This document shows positions 7,055 through 12,459 of a stretch of DNA of 23,629 nt, in pieces (the stretch's first letter is position 1; each line of letters begins with the position of its first letter). A program made the position numbers and the translations under genes. The notes under the pieces were generated by a model. The model was given only the letters and a program-made list of their open reading frames with translations. It was not told the DNA's origin and ran no database searches. Source of the stretch: a virus; the IMG/VR virus record IMGVR_UViG_3300049830_000179, positions 1-23,629 of that record. One strand, written 5' to 3'.

Positions 7055-7227
7055 TGGAATTGATGAGCATCGAGAAACGAGCCGCAGCCAAGGGCATTCC
7101 GCATTTTGTTGTGACCGACGCTGGCCAGACGGTGTTTGACCAGCCAACGGTCACATGCATCGGGATAGGGCCGGCAACGAAGGCGCAGACCAATTCGATT
7201 ACGCGCGGCGCGCAAATGCGGAAATAG
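6967..7227 (+). pseudogene. PTH2-type peptidyl-tRNA hydrolase, C-terminal fragment
   Basis: From about 6967 this frame reads into a PTH2 fold end: QPKIGLEVPGLMELMSIEKR, then AKGIPHFVVTDAGQT, PTVTCIGIGP and a final NSITRGAQMRK. DAG-x-T and the T-x-x-x-IGP loop are hallmarks of PTH2 enzymes, which free tRNA from stalled peptidyl-tRNA. The N-terminal third, with the conserved Lys/His/Ala-rich catalytic segment, is missing and replaced by integrase sequence. ATG 7009 exists but has no good ribosome site. Some phages carry such hydrolases close to tRNA genes, as here. Confidence 0.65.
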
Positions 7228-7258
7228 AAAAACGCCCGGATCCTTGCGGGAGCCGGGC
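7227..7258 (-). terminator. Intrinsic terminator of the tRNA transcript
   Basis: Read on the - strand: GCCCGGCTCC, loop CGCAA, GGATCCGGGC, then GTTTTTC. The stem has 9 pairs and one mismatch and is followed by five T. It closes leftward transcription through the tRNA region directly against the end of the PTH2 fragment. An outer inverted repeat (AACGCCCGG at 7231-7239 with CCGGGCGTT at 7276-7284) offers a competing longer hairpin. Confidence 0.6.
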
Positions 7259-7643
7259 CTGATGCTTCATTCGGGCCGGGCGTTACCCCGGCATATGGAC
7301 TTCAGCAGAAGAGCGCAGTCCAATCGTCATACTAGGCTCGCCGCAACAGTGTGCCGGACTGGATTGCCGTGTTTGTATGCCCGTCGGTGCTTACCCTAGA
7401 ACGGGCCACGCACAACCAAGATACCCGGTAGTAACCCCTGCGACCTCTTCACTTCCGAGCGGGACTTCCTGCGTCCGAATGAACTGTTGAACTCGGTTCC
7501 GGTCTTTCCCGGATGTCATCGGTTTGGCGGCAATTTCGTACCGCCCTCTGCCTTTCGGCATCTGCCCGCATTGCCAAGAGGCGGACCTTTGGCGCACCCA
7601 ACCGAAACGCTCGCCTATGCGCCCTCGCGGGCATCTCTAAAAC
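7228..7643. other. Gene-poor convergence region with several hairpins
   Basis: No convincing gene. The only longer frame is 7597-7391 on the - strand (68 residues, GTG start, no ribosome site, codon use unlike the neighbours). Paired elements are visible: a 6-bp closing pair CCGGCA/TGCCGG (7288-7293 with 7352-7357) enclosing TGGACT/AGTCCA (7296-7301 with 7317-7322); GGCGG/CCGCC (7526-7530 with 7541-7545); and a GNRA-loop hairpin, TGCC-GAAA-GGCA on the - strand (7549-7560). It could hold an uncharacterised small RNA or be leftover sequence. Confidence 0.4.
7391..7597 (-). CDS. Doubtful small ORF downstream of the tRNAs
   Basis: 68-residue frame with GTG start; an internal ATG gives a 56-residue product starting MPKGRGRYEIAAKPM. 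It is co-oriented with the tRNAs, but there is no ribosome-binding site, many GGG codons and no recognisable motif beyond a single QCGQ. Listed only because nothing better covers the region; more likely non-coding. Confidence 0.15.
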   Translation of the reverse strand: MRQRSASWQCGQMPKGRGRYEIAAKPMTSGKDRNRVQQFIRTQEVPLGSEEVAGVTTGYLGCAWPVLG

Positions 7644-7720
<77 letters not shown>

Positions 7721-7727
7721 ACGAAGC

Positions 7728-7801
7728 TGGCTCTCCCTCACAGATTCGAACTGCGATCTTCTAATTCAAAGTCAGGTGTCCTACCGTTAGACGAAGGGAG
7801 A
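7728..7801 (-). tRNA. tRNA-Gln (TTG)
   Basis: 74 nt with encoded CCA and G discriminator. Acceptor stem TCTCCCT/AGGGAGA is perfect (7 pairs). D arm GTCT/GGAC with AACGGTA loop; anticodon loop CTTTGAA gives anticodon TTG; T arm CGCAG-TTCGAAT-CTGTG. The anticodon stem CCTGA/TTAGA has one wobble and one C/A mismatch. It is the first gene of a two-tRNA unit read leftward and carried by the phage, probably to supply CAA/CAG decoding. Confidence 0.87.
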
Positions 7802-7834
7802 TCGTCTAGCGTTGTTGCTGGTAGAAAATGACTT

Positions 7835-7850
7835 CGCTTCGCATGAAGCG
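7835..7850. promoter_or_regulatory. Palindrome upstream of the tRNA unit
   Basis: CGCTTC-GCAT-GAAGCG is a 6-bp inverted repeat lying 34 bases upstream of the tRNA-Gln 5' end and just past the late-operon terminator. Its position fits an operator or part of the tRNA promoter; no clear -35/-10 boxes are visible, so the role is open. Confidence 0.3.
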
Positions 7851-7880
7851 TCACTGCCACAAATCGCGGTGGCGCGCAAC

Positions 7881-7914
7881 AAAAAATCCCCGCCGCCCTT
7901 TCGGGAGACGGGGA
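7881..7914 (-). terminator. Strong intrinsic terminator of the late operon
   Basis: On the - strand: TCCCCGTCTCCC, GAAA tetraloop, GGGCGGCGGGGA, then TTTTTTG. Twelve-position stem with one wobble and one mismatch, a GNRA loop and six T. It lies 77 bases after the last late gene and separates the lysis/tail operon from the tRNA unit. Confidence 0.85.
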
Positions 7915-7990
7915 GACAAATCCCGTTTGACCTGATTGCGGGCAGGCGCGGGACCGGAACCCGCCAAAGCCGTCGGGTGCGGCGGCAGCT

Positions 7991-8379
7991 CTATGACGGC
8001 GTGCCGGATTTCTGCTCAAGCCCATAGAACGCGGGCAGGAATGCCGGCGGGATATTGAGCGGCGGCTGACAGGACTGCACCCCGTCAAAAAACCGCACAT
8101 AGGCGCCGCCATTTTCCAGCAGAACAATCGTCGCTTGGTCCCCCGGCGGGAGCGTGTTGGGCGTTCCGGGGAGCGCCATTGAAATGCCGCGCGCAAAATC
8201 CATTTGCCGTTTGGATAGCGGCATCAGGATTCCGTGGCGGTTGTAAGCTTCGGCTTGGAGGTCTTGCAGTTTGATGCACTCCTTTTCGTCAGCGGCGATA
8301 GCGTGTCCACTGCCCCCCCCCCCAAGGCGACCAGCGCCATGACGACCTGCCCGGCGCGGCCAAAGTCGAAAGACAGCAT
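7991..8379 (-). pseudogene. Secreted protein interrupted at a poly-G tract
   Basis: AGGAGG followed by ATG (8379-8377) starts MLSFDFGRAGQVVMALVALG, a signal-peptide-like segment. The gene then enters a run of 11 G on this strand (C run 8313-8323). As written, the frame leads to a stop after about 50 residues. With 12 (or 9) G it continues through GSGHAIAADEKECIKLQDLQ and the whole frame to 7991 (LPPGDQATIVLLENGG, then AYVRFFDGV), about 129 residues with likely cleavage after AIA. The open downstream part alone begins at an internal ATG 8224. Function unknown; exported by composition. Either a sequencing error or a real slippage site. Confidence 0.7.
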
Positions 8380-8388
8380 ATCAGCCTC

Positions 8389-8541
8389 CTAGAACCAAGA
8401 TGAACCCGGTCTGGCGCAGCCGGAAAACAGCGCAATCGTGGCAACCGCGGCAATCCCAAAAAGCGCGGAAATTACCATGCGCCAGCCGCCCTCCCAGCAA
8501 TCCCACCAGGCCACTATCCGGGCGTCTGCTTTGGTCAGCAT
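8389..8541 (-). CDS. 50-residue membrane or lipoprotein
   Basis: MLTKADARIVAWWDCWEGGW is followed by one hydrophobic segment (about 23-40, MVISALFGIAAVATIALF) and SGC (FSGC, a possible weak lipobox) with a short polar end. A GGAGA ribosome site lies about 8 bases before the ATG, and the stop overlaps the ribosome site of the next gene. It may be a lipidated or single-pass inner-membrane protein; its place beside the lysis genes suggests an envelope role. Confidence 0.6.
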   Translation of the reverse strand: MLTKADARIVAWWDCWEGGWRMVISALFGIAAVATIALFSGCARPGSSWF

Positions 8542-8551
8542 GTCCAGTCTC

Positions 8552-8752
8552 CTATTCCGGCGCGCGCCGGCAAATGATGATGACTTGCTCGCCCGGCTCT
8601 ATCCCGCCGACCTGCGCGGCCAATGTAGCCTGGGCATTGCGCTGGCAGCCCATGAGCGTTGACGCCATCGGGGCAATCGTCGTTCGCACCGACGTGTTTT
8701 CATCGCAGACCGGCGCGCCCGCGAGGCAGACGAAAATAATCGGGAGGATCAT
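8552..8752 (-). CDS. Small secreted cysteine-containing protein
   Basis: 66 residues beginning MILPIIFVCLAGAPVCDENT, a short signal sequence, followed by a small domain with further cysteines (MGCQRN, IIICRR) that could form disulfides in the periplasm. ATG 8752 overlaps the preceding stop (ATGA); the longer frame to 8860 only reads through the upstream gene. No family assigned. Confidence 0.62.
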   Translation of the reverse strand: MILPIIFVCLAGAPVCDENTSVRTTIAPMASTLMGCQRNAQATLAAQVGGIEPGEQVIIICRRAPE

Positions 8753-9186
8753 TCCGTCACCATGAAAATGTTGCTGTCGAACGACACGGTGCGCTCGACA
8801 AACAAGGTAGTGAACCGCCATGAGGTCTGGATGTAATAGGCGCCGACCGGCAGGTCGCATTTATCGTGGCCGATCCACCAGACCAAAGTCAGTTGTGGCG
8901 GGAAGCGCACATCAGGCCGGTAATCGCTCTGCCCCGATCCGGAGCAAACGAGATAGAAATTCGGCGAGTCTTCCTTGTCGGCGCGCCGCACCGTGACGGT
9001 CCACTGCGCATGAAATTGGCGTGCGACATTGCGGTCAACCAGCATCACAATCGGCTCTCCGACCTTCGCGTTTTTGGCGAAAACCTTGCGGACCTCCATC
9101 CACATCGCGTTCGGCAGGATCAGCGGCTCAAACAAGGCCCAAACGACCATCAGCCACGGGACCATGAGCGCGGCGAAGCGGATCAC
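8749..9186 (-). CDS. Membrane-anchored protein with external domain
   Basis: 145 residues from GTG 9186, which overlaps the preceding stop (GTGA); ATG 9207 would add seven residues. One N-terminal transmembrane segment (about 4-24, FAALMVPWLMVVWALFEPLI) is followed by a beta-rich domain of about 115 residues (GEPIVMLVDRNV, QFHAQWTVTVRR, NFYLVCSGSGQS, RFTTLFVERTV). This topology puts the domain outside the inner membrane. Not recognised as a holin or spanin. Confidence 0.65.
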   Translation of the reverse strand: MIRFAALMVPWLMVVWALFEPLILPNAMWMEVRKVFAKNAKVGEPIVMLVDRNVARQFHAQWTVTVRRADKEDSPNFYLVCSGSGQSDYRPDVRFPPQLTLVWWIGHDKCDLPVGAYYIQTSWRFTTLFVERTVSFDSNIFMVTE

Positions 9187-9440
9187 CTTATGATCCCCTT
9201 GATCCATTCGATAGAGCTTCCCTTGACGATGAAATACGCCGCGACCAGCCACCCGAGATAAGTCAGAACTTTGCGCACCACGCTGGCGGCGACGCCGAAA
9301 GCGGCAAGCCCCCGCCACATCGCGGCTACCTGTTTCAGCGCGGCGGCGTCTTCCTCATTGAATATCGTAATCTCATGCGCATCGATGAGTTCGGCCATCC
9401 TCTCCAGAATTTCGTCTGGACGCTTGCCCTTGTCCGTCAC
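9183..9440 (-). CDS. Single-pass membrane protein
   Basis: 85 residues from GTG 9440 (GTGA overlap with the o-spanin stop); a TTG at 9455 would add five residues. The N-terminal half is charged and helical (DEILERMAELIDAHEITIFN), then MWRGLAAFGVAASVVRKVLT and a hydrophobic segment YLGWLVAAYFIVKG. Its size, charge pattern and place in the lysis region allow a holin-like role, but phage proteins of this build also serve elsewhere. Confidence 0.6.
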   Translation of the reverse strand: MTDKGKRPDEILERMAELIDAHEITIFNEEDAAALKQVAAMWRGLAAFGVAASVVRKVLTYLGWLVAAYFIVKGSSIEWIKGIIR

Positions 9441-9721
9441 GGCAGGCCCCGGCAAATTCGGCTTTCCAGATGCATGCGATATCCACGCCCGACAACAGTC
9501 ACAGCGTCCGGGTGAAGCACAACCAAATCAGCCGCAGCGCCCAACTCACGTCCCGATAGGGGCTGTGGACATAGCGGGGCCAACTGGCGGCGGATTTCCG
9601 TCGCGCGCTCATTTGCTGTCCCCGTTGACTGCACTGCCGCCAGCGGCTTTGGCTGCGTCGCGCAAGCGCTTAACAAGATCGGCAGGAGAGCCGTCGCCAA
9701 TATCGACCTGACTGCGTTCAT
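9437..9721 (-). CDS. o-spanin-like lipoprotein (Rz1-type)
   Basis: 94 residues: signal peptide with lipobox L17-S18-A19-C20 (LPILLSACATQ), then a short proline-containing linker and a compact end. The start lies inside the i-spanin gene and the frames overlap by 113 bases, the arrangement known for Rz/Rz1 pairs. Such a lipoprotein sits in the outer membrane and joins the inner-membrane spanin to fuse the membranes at lysis. Confidence 0.65.
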   Translation of the reverse strand: MNAVRSILATALLPILLSACATQPKPLAAVQSTGTANERATEIRRQLAPLCPQPLSGRELGAAADLVVLHPDAVTVVGRGYRMHLESRICRGLP

Positions 9722-9869
9722 CGGCTGTCCTCGCTATGATCCGTTCCGTTTCGTCCGCCGCGCGCTCCGCCCCAAGTTCCTGCGCGTTCTCATTCGACCG
9801 CTTGTCGCGAAACCAGTTGAGGCCGAAGGAGGCGAGCGCTTTCAGGATCAGGCTGATCAGCCAACTCAT
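9609..9869 (-). CDS. i-spanin-like membrane protein (Rz-type)
   Basis: 86 residues beginning MSWLISLILKALASFGLNWF (N-terminal membrane anchor), followed by a charged helical region (NENAQELGAERAADETERII) and a polar end: the usual plan of inner-membrane spanins. ATG 9869 overlaps the stop of the upstream lipoprotein gene. Assigned from topology plus the embedded o-spanin gene, not from sequence similarity. Confidence 0.62.
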   Translation of the reverse strand: MSWLISLILKALASFGLNWFRDKRSNENAQELGAERAADETERIIARTADERSQVDIGDGSPADLVKRLRDAAKAAGGSAVNGDSK

Positions 9870-10258
9870 GGCGCGTTTTTCACCGTGCTGTCCTGAATCG
9901 TCTGGTAAGCCGCGAGCACATTGGCCAGCGCGCCGCCCCAATTCAGCGAACCGTCCGCGTTGACCGGCGGTCGCTTGCAGTTGCTCTTGATCGTCTCGAC
10001 CGCCAGCGTTTCCGCCGCCAGCGTGGCCGGGCCGATATAGCCAGCGGCTACGTGCTGGTTGAAATACCCAATGGCTGTCTGGATGTAGCCGGACTTCGAA
10101 TTGAATGCGGCACAAGCAGCGCGGGCGGCAAGTTCTTTGTTGTCGCTGGCGAATTGCTCAATGCTGGCTAAGCTGCAGCTGGACAGCGCCAGCGCGGCGG
10201 TAAGTGCGAGCGCAATTCCGCCGCCGGGGCGGGCATACATGATGATTTCGCGTTTCAT
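9866..10258 (-). CDS. Lipoprotein
   Basis: 130 residues. A signal peptide rich in Ala/Leu ends in L25-S26-S27-C28 (ALALSSCSLAS), a good lipobox. The mature part has CAAFNSKSGYIQTAIGYFNQ and a helical Ala-rich region with two further Cys. ATG 10258 follows GGAG at about 9 bases; ATG 10240 is possible. Similar proteins occur in phage lysis regions, but I cannot name a function. Confidence 0.68.
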   Translation of the reverse strand: MKREIIMYARPGGGIALALTAALALSSCSLASIEQFASDNKELAARAACAAFNSKSGYIQTAIGYFNQHVAAGYIGPATLAAETLAVETIKSNCKRPPVNADGSLNWGGALANVLAAYQTIQDSTVKNAP

Positions 10259-10259
10259 G

Positions 10260-10409
10260 TCAAATTACTCCGAGCAGCAGAAGGACGAGCAGGATGACGA
10301 CAAGGCCGCCGAAGCCGCCGGTTGAGTAAGGCCCCCATTCCTGATGCCATGAGCCGAAACCGCCAAACAACAGTAGGATGATCAGAATGAGGACAATGGG
10401 GTTTCTCAT
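10260..10409 (-). CDS. DUF3309-like small membrane protein
   Basis: 49 residues: MRNPIVLILIILLLFGGFGS, then WHQEWGPYSTGGFGG and LVVILLVLLLLGVI. Two hydrophobic segments flank a short polar loop with a W-x-Y-x-S-G-G pattern, matching the DUF3309 family, small proteins common in Proteobacteria. Overlaps the holin-candidate stop (ATGA). Confidence 0.8.
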   Translation of the reverse strand: MRNPIVLILIILLLFGGFGSWHQEWGPYSTGGFGGLVVILLVLLLLGVI

Positions 10410-10744
10410 CTCGCCACGACCTTGTTTGATGGCTGCGCATCGGCGGTCACGGAATTGTTGACAACAATTTGCTTGACCTCTGGATTGGCCGCGACAGCGG
10501 CTATTTGTGATGCGCGGCTGGCTGTCCACATCGCGTATGCACCCGTCGAAAGACTCACGACCGCAGACACGCCAGCAAGCAATTCCGCCACACCGTGACC
10601 GATTTGATCAACCGCTGCTTTCAGCGATGCCGCGGATTCTGGCGTCATGAAGTGCAGCACGGTCAGCATGCCGGTGAGCGTCGCCGTGATTTGAATGGCG
10701 TGACGACCGACAGCCGCCGTTTCATCTTTGGTTGGCAGTCTCAT
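10406..10744 (-). CDS. Holin candidate
   Basis: 112 residues with two likely membrane segments: about 19-34 (ITATLTGMLTVLHFM) and about 53-74 (GVAELLAGVSAVVSLSTGAYAM, split here by a short loop), then MWTASRASQIAAVAANPEVK and a polar end. This order, including the SR-x-x-QI-x-AV-x-x-x-P-E-V end, is typical of small holin-type proteins in alphaproteobacterial phages. A holin would set the time of lysis by opening the inner membrane for the endolysin encoded upstream. Confidence 0.65.
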   Translation of the reverse strand: MRLPTKDETAAVGRHAIQITATLTGMLTVLHFMTPESAASLKAAVDQIGHGVAELLAGVSAVVSLSTGAYAMWTASRASQIAAVAANPEVKQIVVNNSVTADAQPSNKVVAR

Positions 10745-10770
10745 GGCTTATCCCAGCGTCCTTTGATTAT

Positions 10771-10789
10771 GCCGCGCATCCGGCGCGGC
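10771..10789 (-). promoter_or_regulatory. GC-rich hairpin before the holin candidate
   Basis: GCCGCGC, loop CGGAT, GCGCGGC forms a perfect 7-bp stem in the short gap between the secreted-protein gene and the holin candidate. No T tract follows, so a transcript-stability or translation-control role is more likely than termination. Confidence 0.4.
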
Positions 10790-10796
10790 GCGGCAG

Positions 10797-11123
10797 TCAC
10801 ACCCCGGACGGCGGGATGAAAAAGCAGTAGACGATGGTCACGCCGCCGTTCGGGAGCCTCTTGAAGAACGCCCAGTACAGCCCGTCATTCGCCAGCGCGG
10901 GCAGCGCCTTGTCCATCGGGATCGGCTCGGGATAATCCGGCAGCACATAGCCCTGCGCGGTGATCATGACCGCCTCTGGCTTGTACCAATGCACGTCCTC
11001 GGGGCCGCAGCATTGAGCCTTCACCCACTTTGGCACATCGCCGCCGTCGCCCCATTGATCATGCGCGCGCGCCGGGACAGCTGCGCAAAGCGCGGCGAAA
11101 GCGAGGGCAACGCGCAGGATCAT
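10797..11123 (-). CDS. Secreted small protein with CCGP motif
   Basis: 108 residues: signal peptide MILRVALAFAALCAAVPARA, cleaved before HDQWGDG. The mature protein has VPKWVKAQCCGPEDVHWYKPEA and YWAFFKRLPNGG with a final VYCFF. I recognise this as a family of periplasmic hypothetical proteins often found in phages of Rhizobiales and relatives; the function is unknown. Overlaps the next upstream gene by ATGA. Confidence 0.75.
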   Translation of the reverse strand: MILRVALAFAALCAAVPARAHDQWGDGGDVPKWVKAQCCGPEDVHWYKPEAVMITAQGYVLPDYPEPIPMDKALPALANDGLYWAFFKRLPNGGVTIVYCFFIPPSGV

Positions 11124-11248
11124 GGCGACATGGCCATGTCAATCGCCGTGCCGATAAGGCCAAGCAAGCCGCCGATCACCACGGCGGCCATCCAGCCAAA
11201 GGCCAGCACAGCGAGCAGCTCGCCGAACGCGCGTGAACCGCCAGACAT
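11120..11248 (-). CDS. 42-residue membrane protein
   Basis: MSGGSRAFGELLAVLAFGWM followed by AAVVIGGLLGLIGTAIDMAM: one long or two short hydrophobic segments. GGTGGAG lies upstream of ATG 11248. Too small for family assignment; pinholin-like or accessory lysis roles are possible. Confidence 0.55.
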   Translation of the reverse strand: MSGGSRAFGELLAVLAFGWMAAVVIGGLLGLIGTAIDMAMSP

Positions 11249-11265
11249 GGGCTTGCTCCACCCTG

Positions 11266-11370
11266 CTATCTGACAAAATCGAGAAACAACGCTCCAGCGA
11301 TAAGGACCAGCCAAAGCGCGAAGACTCCTAAGCCTTCGCCGCTGCCAGCCCCGCGCGATCCCGCCGCCAT
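11266..11370 (-). CDS. 34-residue single-pass membrane peptide
   Basis: MAAGSRGAGSGEGLGVFALW followed by LVLIAGALFLDFVR. One membrane segment with a Gly-rich head. The ATG is 3 bases after the endolysin stop. The longer frame in the same phase reads through the endolysin gene and is rejected. Confidence 0.5.
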   Translation of the reverse strand: MAAGSRGAGSGEGLGVFALWLVLIAGALFLDFVR

Positions 11371-11372
11371 GG

Positions 11373-12092
11373 TCAGGCCTCGCTCAGCGCGCTGGCCGTG
11401 CTGTGCTGCACGCCATGGTCCAGCATGTCGGGCGCGGGCGGGCCGGCGGGCCACGCATAGGAATTGACCCGGTTGCGCGGGATGCGTTCGATGCACACGC
11501 GGTCGCCCTGGTTGCCGCCTAGCGCCCAGACGTTCACGGCGTCAAAGCCGGCGACGAAAAACACATGGCCGCCGCCTTGGCGCTTTTTCGTGCCGACCGC
11601 GCCCACCGCCGGGGCGGGCAGCTTTGTCCCCCATTTGGCATAGTCGAGCGCCCATAGCGTGCCCGTGCCGGTCAGCCCCGCGTCATGCAGCACGCCGCCG
11701 ACAAAGGCGGCGCACCAGGGCACGGCGTCATGCCTGACTTCCGGGTGGCCGGCCTTGGCATAAAACGCCACGACCTTCGGATTGTCAGCTTCGCCCGGCC
11801 CCTCTGCAAGGCCGAGATAGCTGGCGGCAATGCCCATCCATTTGAGCACGGCGCGGCGGGACGGCGCGGAAGCCGGGCCGGCAATGCCGCCAGGTTCCGC
11901 GCCGACCGGGGCGGCGGTCAGGCCAAGCGCGGCCAGGGTCAGCGGCCCGGCCTCACCATCCGGCGCAAGCCCGGCGCCGCGCTGAAAGGCGATGACGGCG
12001 GCGCGCGTCGCTGGCCCGGAGTCGCCGTCAACGTCCAGCGCGGGATCCGCGCCATGCGCGTTCAGCGCGGTTTGCAGGGCCTTGACATCCAT
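11373..12092 (-). CDS. Endolysin: peptidoglycan-binding domain plus TIGR02594/CHAP-like peptidase
   Basis: 239 residues. Residues about 1-60 (MDVKALQTALNAHGADPALD, then DGDSGPATRAAVIAFQ) are a PG_binding_1 domain. After an Ala/Pro linker, residues about 85-220 form a TIGR02594-type cysteine peptidase with C127 (VPWCAAF), H176 (GGGHVFFV) and N194 (GGNQGD) as the likely triad. It would cut cell-wall peptides after holin opening. ATG 12092 has GGAGG about 8 bases upstream; the frame extends to 12386 but that part is arginine/proline filler opposite another gene. Confidence 0.88.
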   Translation of the reverse strand: MDVKALQTALNAHGADPALDVDGDSGPATRAAVIAFQRGAGLAPDGEAGPLTLAALGLTAAPVGAEPGGIAGPASAPSRRAVLKWMGIAASYLGLAEGPGEADNPKVVAFYAKAGHPEVRHDAVPWCAAFVGGVLHDAGLTGTGTLWALDYAKWGTKLPAPAVGAVGTKKRQGGGHVFFVAGFDAVNVWALGGNQGDRVCIERIPRNRVNSYAWPAGPPAPDMLDHGVQHSTASALSEA

Positions 12093-12112
12093 TGGCTTGC
12101 CTCCAGCAAAGC

Positions 12113-12136
12113 GCGCCGCCCGTCGCGGGGCGGCGC
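12113..12136 (-). promoter_or_regulatory. Hairpin in the endolysin leader
   Basis: GCGCCGCCC, loop CGCGAC, GGGCGGCGC is a perfect 9-bp stem ending 21 bases before the endolysin ATG and just before its GGAGG ribosome site. No T tract is present. It may tune lysin translation or protect the transcript. Confidence 0.45.
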
Positions 12137-12150
12137 CAGGGTGATGCGCG

Positions 12151-12342
12151 TCAGACGACGGGCGCGGGGGCGAAGCGCGCGGCAAGCTTTGCCGCCGCCG
12201 TCGCCATGTCGGCTGCCATCGTGGCGAGCGGCGCAAGGTCAACGGCGCCGGGCGCGACAGGCGATGCGACGGCCTTGTCAATCTCGACAACGAGAGCGTC
12301 AAAGCCGGTTTTGATCGCGGCAACTTCCGAGGATGTAAGCAT
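12151..12342 (-). CDS. Small Ala-rich helical protein
   Basis: 63 residues from ATG 12342 (GGAG about 8 bases upstream): MLTSSEVAAIKTGFDALVVE, then a long Ala-rich helix. The frame continues upstream to ATG 12441 and would add a His/Arg-rich 33 residues (MPHRHRHHAAHLLTRIAEFG); that start has a weak ribosome site. No family recognised; it lies between the tail and lysis genes. Confidence 0.55.
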   Translation of the reverse strand: MLTSSEVAAIKTGFDALVVEIDKAVASPVAPGAVDLAPLATMAADMATAAAKLAARFAPAPVV

Positions 12343-12459
12343 TCGGGTTTCTCCTTTTTGCAAAACTTCGCCGAGACGAAGACCAAACTCCGCGATCCGC
12401 GTCAGCAGATGCGCGGCATGATGGCGATGGCGGTGAGGCATGGGTTCAATATTCCGCGG

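Noticed and set aside
6353-7147. 264-residue - strand frame opposite the integrase
   Set aside because: Shadow of the integrase and PTH2 frames with no recognisable domain.
7228-7643. Third tRNA or phage attachment site in the gene-free stretch
   Set aside because: No T-arm consensus or cloverleaf could be drawn, and no direct repeat pair of att type was found in the window.
8866-9261. 131-residue + strand frame in the lysis region
   Set aside because: Antisense to the membrane-anchored protein, whose transmembrane segment and coupled start are convincing.
12093-12386. N-terminal extension of the endolysin
   Set aside because: Extra residues are Arg/Pro filler over another gene; the peptidoglycan-binding domain starts at ATG 12092 with GGAGG.
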